Shown here one piece after another: positions 1 to 12,000 of a stretch of 64,000 nucleotides of DNA (position 1 is its first letter; every line of letters starts with the position of its first letter). The notes below the pieces were generated by a model, which worked only from the letters and a program-made list of their open reading frames with translations, did no database searches and had not been told where the DNA came from. Position numbers and translations under genes: made by a program. The stretch is from assembly GCA_029948255.1 (NCBI GenBank), contig JALIZF010001939.1:3373501-3437500 (forward strand). Direction: 5' to 3'. The DNA is from Telmatactis stephensoni. Taxonomy: Eukaryota; Cnidaria; Anthozoa; Actiniaria; Isophelliidae.

Positions 1-33
1 AGTTTTCATCAAGGTGTTTCTTTGCATCCACAG

Positions 34-3000
34 AGACAAAGACAATATGAAATTAGGAAAAAATTGGATGAAATCTACAAAGTTGAACTTGTTAGGAGAG
101 TTAAGGTACATCAACAAAAATGCATACAAGTGCCATAGCTGAATATAATAATAACATCACTGCATTTCACATTTCTGCATTCCCTAGCCATTGTTTTTTT
201 GCATAATACTATCTCTCCCCCAATGGGAGAGTATCACAGGCAAACAAAACTCCAGTGGGATTTTCTAGTATTGCAGCGTGCACGAAATCCTGATGGCTGG
301 GGACTGATTTTAACATTTAAGTGAAGTACAGTGGGTTTCTATATATTCATGTGAAAATTGCTATATTTCTCCAGTCAATAAAATATAATTTAGATAATTT
401 AGGTCCTACTGTACAAGTGAGTCATGAGTAGCATTTTCTGTCCTATGACATATTGTCCTGTTGACTCAAATGTCTTGATACATACTTCTTGTGCTTTACT
501 CTTTATCTCCATTTTTATTTCCATGACGTTTTGCCAACTTCTTGTTTGTCATTCTTATGTGGTCTTTCCTCTCTTTTTTCTAACTTCTACTTGTTCTACC
601 TATATCTTACGTACATAGACTGATGACGATAATGAGGTGAGTTTCTTTGTCTGTCATACCTACTCTCTGTCTGTCTACAGGTCTGTCTGTCTGTCTGTTC
701 GTCTATCTACAGTTGAACCTCCAGTAATTAACAGCCACGTCTTCACAACAGTCAACATTTTCCATCCTCACCATTAATCCAATCCATACATTTATGGTAC
801 TCTAAATTGAAACCTCTGTACAATGGCCACCTCTCCACAATGACAGCATATCATTTTCTGTCCTTTCCATTGTCATCCAATCCATACATCTACCCTATAT
901 TGAAACCTCAATGGCACATTGGTCACCCCTCCACTATGGCCACTTGTTTTAGCCACAAGGTGGCCAGTGTGGAGAGATTTGAGTGTAGAGAAATTTCAAA
1001 TGGGTGTGAAATCTTACCATGCTATGAATGCCTCAGTGCCATATTGTTGTTTATCATAGGACCTGTATTTCCCTGTTTGCATGCTCTTAATAAAACCTTT
1101 GGAAAAGATGATGTGATCAGGGTCGTACGGCTTTGCTCAAGCAGGCCATTAAAAAATGGCTCTGCTCATTTCTGTGCTCGATTCGTACTGGAATAACCTC
1201 GAGCCAAATATTTTCCTTATCTGGCTCTCCCACTCAGTCAATAAGTACATAGTGTTTAAAAACATTTGAAGTTCATTCCATGACTAGGCATTTTCCTTTG
1301 CCATTCTCTGTATTTATTAGGAGGAACGAGGAAGAAAAGGTGATGAGAGCATCCTTCCATTGTTGACACCCCGTGAGAGGTCTGCCTAGACAGAGATCAC
1401 AAAGACATGTCAGACCATCCACAGCACCTGCAGGTAGCTTCTGCTACTCACCCATCAGATATCCATTTTGATGAAGCCTACTGGGAAACTAGTATATACA
1501 GTAAGTTATTAACAGGCTATAGAGTGATTATTCAGTAATATTATAATCATTAGACTCCACAAAGGCTGGATGTAAAGGAAAGATAGAGAAAGGAGTCCAT
1601 AATGCTACATGTAGTATATCTTGGATACTCATATGCAATCATTAGATAAATTTAATGGAAAGTACCATCATTTTATCTACTGGAAAGGATTTACTCAACA
1701 GAGACTACTTATTCACCCTTAGTGCAACTGGATCTAAGCCAGCAGCAATTTCTTTTTGCCCAGCATGTTCTGTCCAGCATGCAAAAGGAATGGGTGGTAC
1801 CAGAGGGGTGTCTTCATCCCCCATGAACATGGTACATGGTACCCCACAAATCCAGTATAAGTTAAAATCAGTTGAGATGTTTGTTTTAATCACCACTACT
1901 CATTATTCTAAAGTCACAATCTCCTACTTGCATGGCCGTCCATCATAATCATAGTTTTGATTGTTGTCACAGGTTGAAGGAGGACAGGAAACAGCCATGA
2001 ATACATACTTAAGAGATGATGATGATCAAAACTATGGATCTCCATACGCTAGAGCATACCCTGGTGCTACAACATATCCTGTCCCTGTACCACCCCCCAC
2101 AGGTACACCAAGAAAGACTAGACCTCACACAACCACAGCAGTTCGTAGGAAAACAAGACCTCATAGAGTAAGTCGACTATGAATTGTCTCATTAGACTCC
2201 ACAGCAAAACAACTGCACATGTGCAAAATTTTTGTGGGCATATGCGCATCTGTGTCTTGATCACCGGAATCCCAAGCAATATTTTTAGAATTAGATTTTC
2301 TCATCACAATTTTGAGAGTGTGAGAAACAGGAAAGTACTAGGAAAAAAGTACTAGGAGGGGAAGGCAGACAATAGAACGTATTACAAAGTCCTTTAATAA
2401 GCTAACTTTTTTGGACTCAGTTTGGCTTCTGTGACTTGGGTTTTGCTGGCAAAGTTTTGTTTGTTTTACTGTCTTTTGAATGTTTTCATTGAGGAGGACT
2501 GGAGAGGCATTTCACAATTAGGCATGAATGCATTGTACATTTTGCTGTGGTATTGTCTGATTATTTATATGGTTTAAGTGACATTAAACATTATGATTAT
2601 CATGATTATTAACTGTGATAATCAAATTATGTTCTTTAGTTCCATTATCTAGCCAGGACAGAGCCTGCTGTTGCACATCGAGTACAGGTAATTAGTATAT
2701 CAATTTCATACTCACTTTTGAAAAGAAGATGTACCCACACAGTTGGCTTACAAGTGCTTAAAACTTCAGTCTGCTCTAAATACTCTTAACTATGTATAGG
2801 AAATACTGTTTGACCACCAGATGACCTCAGTTTCAGACAGAGCTGTATAAGTTGTATAACAATAAGTTCATTTAGTTGCAGTCCATGGCAGAGGTGACAA
2901 TGAAGTTCCTTGGTCCCAGTCTTATGCTGACTAACAGCATGTTCCCTGAAGATCGACTGAGTGAAGTGATGGTGTTACAGCAGCATTGTGGAGGCAGTAC

Positions 3001-6000
3001 ATTGTGTGTATTTAGGGAACTCTTACCTCCTAATAGTAAGTCAATAATTGTTTAATTGATGGACACAGTAATAGAGTTGTGTATTTTACTCAAACATGTT
3101 CTTTCTTGTTTAGCAATTTTTACATTTATTTCTCGTCGTCATCGCGGTTCACCATTTGGTTTGACATTCTACATTGATTCCATGCAAGATATTCGTCTAA
3201 GTGCATGTTGTGAATACAAACACAAACCTGGACACATTCTTGGTGGACGTAATGGTCATTTCCAGTTTGTACATGTTGAGGGTGCAGCACCGTGTTACAG
3301 GTAATGGACTATTTAGAAGGGCAGGGCTGTAGGGGTGCTAATGTACCCATTTTTTTCAATGGACTTGCCTCATCTGTTTAATTAGAGAATATAGTAATAT
3401 GGTGCAGTGCTTAATGGAAGATAATTAACGAACAGAAGATAATTATTAACGAACTATAATGTGACCCAAATCACTGGCATCCAGGGTACAGAAGGGTGTG
3501 AATGAACTAAGCAAATATTTAAGATTTCCACTGGTTTTTGTTCAAAGTTTTGTTTATGTGAAATCAAGGCTGACAGTGAGTAAGATATTTACATTTCTGC
3601 ATTTTTCTCTTCCTTAGTAACCTAATTTAACTGTGTGATAACGTTACAGGTGTCAAGTTGCCTCAGGTGTTCACAGTCCAAGGCAAAAACGAGAACAAGA
3701 AGGAGAAGAAGAAGATGGATCAAAGGCATTTGTGACTCAGGTTTGTAATGTAGTTATAACAAGAAATAAAAGGTTCATATTATTTTTGACTGTCATTCTT
3801 TTAAATTGCAGAGTGCAGATGACAATGAGTCAAAACAATCTTTTGATGTTATTATTACCAAGATTGACCCTAATGCTGATAATCAAGGTAACTATTTATC
3901 TAAAGACCATAAGCATTAACAACTGACAGTGTAGGCAATAACACACAAGTGTAAAGGGCTTTTATTATTTAAGTTTATTTAACCTCTCTATCTACACTGT
4001 AAGTGAGCTGGAGTAGGCATTTATAGTTCATAAGTTCAAGTTATTCATTGTTACAGAGAATGGTTTGGAGTTGGAAAGTAAATGATTCATAATTGTACTT
4101 GATACAGTATACCGAGAATAGACCTCTTAAAGAATAAACAAATATAAACTAAATGAAAAGTGAGCTGGAGTAGGCATTTATAGTTCATAAGTTCAAGTTA
4201 TTATTCATTATTACAGAGAATGGTTTGGAGTTGGGAAGTAAATGATTCATAATTGTACTTGATACAGTATACTGAGAATAGACTTCTTAACGAATAAACA
4301 AATATAAACTAAATGAAAAGTGAACTGTCACCATTAGTAGATGTATTACTACTTATGATTAGTAACAAATTAACATGATTAGTAACAAATTAACATAAAG
4401 AATACTTGATCAGTGAATTGTTACAATATAGGTGTAGAAGTAGAACGATTGATCATTGAGCGAACACCAAGTGGTTATATGATGACTGTGCCCAGTCGTA
4501 AGTAAAGACATCGTCTACAAAAATTCTCATTTAAGGATACAGCACCTCTATAAGGCCAACAAAGTTTCTGTTCAAATGATAACTATTATGGGTGCCATGA
4601 CAAAAATGATGTGTCCGTGTGTCCAGAATTAGGGGTGCTGTGTCATAAATAGGTTGCCGTGTAAATTGGTCTTTAATATGCTAATACTGCATGGATTTTC
4701 CATAACTGCTTGTGAAATTGTATTGATGCACTGCGGAGTTAGTTGTAACTACTATTGTAAACTACTGCTTGTATAAGAAGTCCTACGACTAATGTAAACT
4801 ATACTATATAAACTACTGTTTGGTTCTAGGCAGTTCTGCCGATATAATGGGAACTAAATATAATACTTAAACTAATATAATTATGCAAGGCAGGCCTGGC
4901 TTTTATGATAAATTTAATATAACATTTACTATTATTAAAGGTGACACGTTCAACTAACTACGAATTTAAGATCTATTAACCATTCTAAACTTACTAAATA
5001 TCACTGAAGACTGCATGGATTTTAATATTGATTAATACTCATCAATACATAACAGATTTTACAGTTGCATAACCTCTTTTTTCCCTCCCCCTGAAATAAA
5101 ATCAACAAAAAATTGACTTAAGAGAAGGAAAAAGAAAGAACTGAAAGAAAGAACGAAAGAACAGAAAAATAGAAAAAGGAAGAAAGACATATACAGTATA
5201 GAAATGAACAAAAAAGAGTAAAAGATTGGCAAAAAGAGTAAAGAGAGAGTGTGCTTGGGCGTGACTATTTTGTCGCATGAAAGAGTTTTTAACAGTTATC
5301 CTAAACTGTTAATGTTGTTTAAAGACTCTGCAGATAAAACTGATGGCTCAACCCAAACTCCTCGCGACGAGGAAGAAGAAGAAGAAGAAGTAAAGAAAGA
5401 CGAAGAGGAAGAAAAAGCTGAACCAGAAACAAAAGATGATGACAAAGAAAAAGATGAAGAAAAAGGTAGGGTTTAGGATGTAGGTGAGCTAGTAATGCTA
5501 CCTCACTCTAGTCTCTGGATTGGTTCCAACTACTTCGGTCATGCCAGTGAAAACCTAGATCACACTTGCGTCGTAAGCATAAGTGCAAGTAAGATAAGCA
5601 GACTCAGTACTGTACTGCTCATTAGCAACTGAATGAGCCGTAATTTTACCGTGTGATGAGTCTGCATATTTATTTGCTTGCGTCGTTAGTGTAAACACTC
5701 GAACTCTTCTACTAGTGAAATAGCTCAGACGAGAGTTGTGTGTGTGCGTGAAATGTTTGCAACCCTGCTGCGCGGCTTGGTGTCCCTTGGAGAAGGGGAA
5801 AGGTTTTTTCATTAGCCTTTAAAAATCGTACAGTAACGTCCAGTCAATGAACTTCCAATTTTGTCTACCCCACGAGTTTGAATTTGGATAAAGTTAGTGC
5901 TCTTAAGAGCGATAGACCCAGTATGCTAATTTGTTTGGTTTGTTTAGATGAAAAATACGAGGATGAAGAATTTGAAGATGAAGATGATCACGAACAAAAG

Positions 6001-9000
6001 AAGGAGGAAGAAGAAGAAAAAGTGAAAGAAGAAGATGAAATACAAACTAAAACAGATGACTATAAGGATGATTTTGACTCGGACCATGAAGCGTCTTCTA
6101 AAGAGTCAGACGATGAAGATAAAACTAAAGACAAAGAAAAGAAAGACTCAAGTGATAGTAGCGACAGCAGCAGTAGTGAAAGTAGTGATAGCAGTGACGA
6201 CGAGGATGAGGTACAGGATGATACTGAACATAAAGAAGAAAAACAGGAACAAAAGGAAGAAGAAAAACAAGAAGAACCTGAAGAAGTCGTGGATGAGACC
6301 GAAGAGGTTCACGAGAAAGCCAAGAAAAAGGTGAGCTGGCGTTTCTGGAAATAAAACTTTAAGACAGACACCTCTTTAAGACGGACACCTCTAAAACAGA
6401 TGGCTCTTCTTTATAAGACAGACACTTATAAGATTGACATTTCTCTTAGACAACTCTTCTGTGGAATTCTCATATATGGACACCTTATATATGAACACTA
6501 CTTGACTAACATTTCTTCATGACTGTCACATCTTCAAGACAGATATTTCTCTTGATATCTCTTATGGACTTCTCATATATGGAAACCTCATATATGGACA
6601 ATCTTCTCTTGACTAACATTTCTTAATGACTGTCACATCTTCAAGACAATGGACACTCCAAAAAAGATGGATACTCCTTTAAGGGGTATACTACTATAAG
6701 ATTTTATATAATAATTGGCATATTACGCGCGCTCTGATTGGTCGAACAACCATGTGTGATTAGAGTACACACATATAGATGGCGTCATCGAATCTTACGC
6801 GCGCTCTGATTGGTTGGAATGTTTCGATAAATATTATATGAAACAGATAGATTCCATTTTTCCGTGCGTCTGTACTCTAATCGATGCACAGAAGACGTCA
6901 AAATGTGGTTCTCACCACATTTTGACGTCTTCTGTGCATCGATTAGAGTACAGACGCACGGAAAAATGGAATCTATTTGTTAAGTAGCCTCTACAAGACA
7001 GGCACTCCAATAAGAGCTGCATTCTTATAAGGCAGTGTCTCTGTATGTGGACCCTCATGTTACATGAGGGCAATAAATAGTGTCTGTCATCTGGGAAGGG
7101 CAATATTTGTGCATGCTGCATGTATTCAATTCGTGTCAGAAACTGGCATGGTAGTCGACTTTTTTCTCACCACATTTTGACGTTATCTGTGCATCTATTA
7201 GAGTACATATGCACGCAAAAATGGAATCTATTTGTTTAATACTGCATATAATACAGGATATATAAAGTGATTTGCAAAAATTCTGAAAATTTTAGATATA
7301 TATAATATAAATTTCAAAACTATCAAAACAGTTATTGGATAGCTTCGCTGAGATTTCTATCGCCGTGAAGCTCTGATGCTAGGGAAGTAGGAAGAAAATT
7401 ATCAACGAAGCTATGCCATAATGTTTTTGATATTTATTTATATATATATTTCAAATTTACATAATTTTTGTAAAATGGTGTAAACTATAGTGATAATGGG
7501 GGCTATTGGGATAGAATATGCATGGTGCTTGACTATAATACAATTATACGTCAGGATAAATGAAAAATAATCGTTTAAAATAAAACCTTTGTGACATCTA
7601 TAATTCTCTGTAATTCATTCCCACAAGAACATTTCGAGAAATATACACCTTGAAAACTAAAATGGGGCTATCAGGGTGACTATTTGTAGGTTGTGAGATT
7701 ATACACACAGTATCTTTATTAAATAGGCTATAAAACAAGAATGGTAAAAACTATAATTATCAGTAATTTGTGAACGAAAAGAAGGACGAGAAATGAAAGA
7801 CCAACAATTAGAAGTGATCGTATATTGTCAGAAAGACTGCTCTATTTTTACCAGGGCCATATTGGTATTTAAGGACTTTGGTTATAGCCAATCAGATAAC
7901 AGTATTCTACTACCAGTAACACATGATCAGCAATTTTGATTCGATTCTTATGATAACAGTTACCTCACAGGTGAGTTGCTGCTTATCTCTAGATTTTATC
8001 GTCATACAATTTTTCTTTTTCAATTGATATCGTAATTTTGGTGATTTTCTGCTCACAGTTGTGATCGGTCGTTCCGTTTATCGATACAAACTAATTCACA
8101 ATTAGTGTAGAATGAATATGAGATATATCAATCGCTTGGCTATTGCGTTACTTATGTGGGAAAATTTTAACAGAAACAGAAAAATTATCGCCAAATTGAA
8201 ATTGAAAGACATTTATCTAGATAGACAAGAAATATTCCACAATATCACATTGCCAGCAGGTGTAGTGATCTACTGAATTTTACATTTTAATCAAATTGCT
8301 GCCTACATCTTCTACACTGCAAAAATTGTATTGCTCTTGATTGTAAATTATTTAATATTAGATTATTTATGTTTCCTAACGAGAGCAAATCCAATTTAAT
8401 ATCAGCATATTAATTGCTGTATTTTTGTTGTATTAATTAACTCCACTGCCAGGTGACGTTCATCATACTAATATGCTTTGTTCATCTGGATTGATGTCAA
8501 AATTAATTGAGTGTTTTTTAAGAAATTGGAATCGGAATTTTTTCTTTTTTGTCTTAATATTTATCATCTTGACTCTGATTGCCTGTATCTTTAATCGTTT
8601 ACTTTATCTCTTCAATCCCCATCGGGAGTGAGCCTATTATTGGTCACTATAAAGTCTAGACATTAACTGTGAAGGAGCTAAATTAATGTATCATAGGCAG
8701 CTCGTAAAACCTGTCTGTTTGGAGTATAAAACTAAACAGTTGTATTTTTACTGGTAAGATCAGTAATTCACCGATACTTTTGAGTTTTTGATTTCTCAGT
8801 TTTGATTTTGATATTCAAGGTATTTTTCTATCGTTGTTCGACGTGTTTTTACGTAATGACACCTGCAAGTTCGTATGACTAGGAAATGGGAATTCTGATT
8901 GGCTGAGTAGCCCATCACTGATTGGCTGTATAACCTGTATTTTCAATATCGTCATGGCAACTTTGAATACCGATTGGCAAAGGAGCTCATCACTGATTGG

Positions 9001-12000
9001 CTGTATAGCTTGTAGTCTCAATGTCGTAAGCGTAACTTTGAATTCCGATTGGCTGAGATGCTCATCACTGATTGGCTGTTTACCCTGCATTTTCAATATT
9101 GTTAAACCGTAACTTTGAATTCTGATTGGCTAAGGAGTCTATTTCTGATTGGCTGTATAACGTGTATTTTCAATATTGTTAAACCGTAACTTTGAATCGT
9201 TGTCATTGGTCCAGAATACCCATGACGGGTGCTCTGTCTGTCTGTACTGTTGGTTTGATGCTCCTTTCCATCTTTTTCAAATAAATTCTGTACTTGGTAT
9301 TCTCAAAGGAAATTTCACATTTAAATACGAAATGATTGTAAGATCATCTGGTATGGAAATGATTGAAGATCATCTGGTATGACAATATGTTTCCTCGATT
9401 GTTTTCATAGTCTTCTTAATGCTGGAGTAAGGGTGACTCATTTTGTTAGTGTGTAGCGTCCCGAGTGCACACCATTGGCCTCAAGTTTGTTAGTCAAATG
9501 ATGACTAATTACAAGCCACCGACGTAAAATATGTTTGTTTACACTTTTTACCTTTTTTCTTTCAGGAGGAGTCAGACCAGGAAGAAACAAAGAAAGACGA
9601 GGAGGACAAAGATCAGGGTTCAGATTCTGAGATGAATCGTGTTCCTTCTAGAACTAGAACTGTGTCTTTTGACGAGGAAGTCCAGATTATTAAAGATGAT
9701 GATGATAATAATGAAGTAATTGATGATAATACATTCATTCTTTCTCATCGATAACATTTATCAATTTATAAAATACTTGAAATATAACACGAGCGCGCGC
9801 GCTGATTGATTGGCAACCGTGTTTATATCAGAGGACAGACACGTACTTCGCAAAAACATTGAAAGTTTTTCATATGACACGACTATTAAAAGCGAATGGT
9901 TTTGTACTGTCATATAAACACTCTAGAACATATAGAGCACTCGAAAAACAAGAGCTTGCTAAAATTGCTTTTCTTGTGCTGTACATCTCCCATCGTGTTT
10001 ATATCACAGGACAATGATTAGCGCGCGCATTTTGTTTTTTTTGCACTCCATTATCATAAGGAGACGATACGATACGATATGAAACAATGTAATACAGTAT
10101 TCATTTGCCCTAGATTCATTTAAGCAATATAAAATGCGCATGCATTTCTCTGTACAGTGATATAAACACGATGGAAGATGTAGAGCAAGAGAAAAGCAAG
10201 CTTAGGTACACGAGGCGTAGCCGAGTGTTTCTCTTGCTTTTCGAGTGCTTTACATCTTCCAAAGTGTTTATATCACAGTACAGAGACATAAGCGATCGTT
10301 TTATATTGCTTTTATAAAATATTTTCGACGTTTTTGTGCGAGCCATGTCTCTGTCCTCTGATATAAACATGGTAGCCAGCCAATCAGCGCGCGCGTTATA
10401 TCTCCAATATTTTATAAAATAATTTATAGATACTAATTGATGCTATGTTTGTGTTTAGATCGCTGATGAACCTGAAGAGGAGGACGCTTCTTCTAAAACG
10501 TCTGATGTACCTGATGTCCACGAAGACACGGTACCAGAAACAACAGAATTGACCGAGGAACCCACGTCGACTGAAGCTGCCTTAAAAGAACCTGACGACG
10601 ATTCCTCGGAAGTCGTGGACAAGCATTCGGAAGTACCCGAAGAGAGTGAACCAGATGCAACTGAAGCTACAGAAGAAGCCCCGACAGATAACATAGATAC
10701 TGTAGTTGACAAAGAAGATGATGAAAAACGAATGGATGGAGATGGAAAGGAACAGAACGAGAAGAAAGACGAGGAATCCAAACCAGAACAAGTTCCTCAA
10801 GACTCAAAGGGTACATCAAATGATGTTGAAGACTCTGTGGATGCCAGAGTAGATGATAGTTTGGAGATTGTATCGCCTGAGCCACCGGAGACAATGGACA
10901 GCAGTAGTGATAGCAGCAGTAGCAGCAGTAGTGACAGTGATAGTGACGATGAAAAAGGTAGGTCAACATCACAAGAACTGTGGTTCGCCTAATAGGAGTT
11001 CGTAATGGCGCCCTGTGCTAGAGCAGTTGTCGTATGAGTAAAAATACGGAACGGTCGACATGGGGCGGTCACGGCACGGTTACGACAGGAATTTCCAATG
11101 TTTTTATAGACATCACGGTACTGACACGGTCATGGCTCGGTGCGGTCCGTTTCACACTCATACCGGTTATATACGGCAAGCAACTGACCCCCTCATGTTC
11201 AATCGCGTTATTTTCCACCGTACGAGACTAATATTTAGTGCGGCAATTTCCCATGACACAGAATAACGTTATTTGCACAACACAGCAGGGAATAGACAAC
11301 CGTAACGTTACAGCGCGTTATCGCGTACGTCAGGGAACTGACAACGTTACAGCGCGTTATCGCGTACGTCAGGGAACTGACACCGTTACAGCGCGTTATC
11401 GCGTACGTCAGGGAACTGACACCGTTACAGCGCGTTATCGCGTACGTCAGGGAACTGACACCGTTACAGCGCGTTATCGCGTACGTCAGGGAACTGACAA
11501 CGTTACAGCGCGTTATCGTGTACGTCAGGGAACTGACAACGTTACAGCGCGTTATTTGCGCACAGCCAGCAACCGACAACCATTACGATACAATAATTCA
11601 TGCACGTCAGCAAACTGACAACCGTAGCGTTACAGCGTTATCTGAATTCATACGCAAGTATTTTACTGTCACTGCAATTAAACTTGTTGATTTATTTTCA
11701 AGATGAACCTGACCATGACCCTGGCAATGACCCTGACCTTGTAGCAGGAGAAAAACTACCTGACCAGGCCCTGAAAGTCATTGGAGTACAGCCTGGGGAG
11801 AAACATGAAGGTTCAATTCAACCTTTAATTGAAGGCAAAAAAGATATTGAACTGACTAGTTTGTCTCTTGATCCTGAACAGGTACAACTTTGTTTTTCCT
11901 TCTCCTTTCTTTTATTCATTTCTCTCTCCCTCCTTTTCTTTCCTTTTTTCCCTTCCTATTCTTCATGTCTTAATGTGATTTATTTTTACTTATACAGATA

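Noticed and set aside
807..1196. 129-codon plus-strand frame at the window start
   Set aside because: Lies in an ERICH3 intron over degenerate repeats, with no family resemblance.
8815..9096. 93-codon minus-strand frame with QPISDE repeats
   Set aside because: It reads through the ATTGG-rich tandem array and has no independent support.
11304..11560. CRISPR-like direct repeats
   Set aside because: The units abut with no unique spacers, and the context is an animal intron.
11235..11618. Repetitive open frames on both strands
   Set aside because: They are products of the 39-bp minisatellite, whose period is divisible by three.
9716..11998. A separate LRR gene downstream of ERICH3
   Set aside because: Every intervening intron is phase-compatible and the acidic composition continues; no promoter or new start was seen. 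Transcripts could still overturn this.
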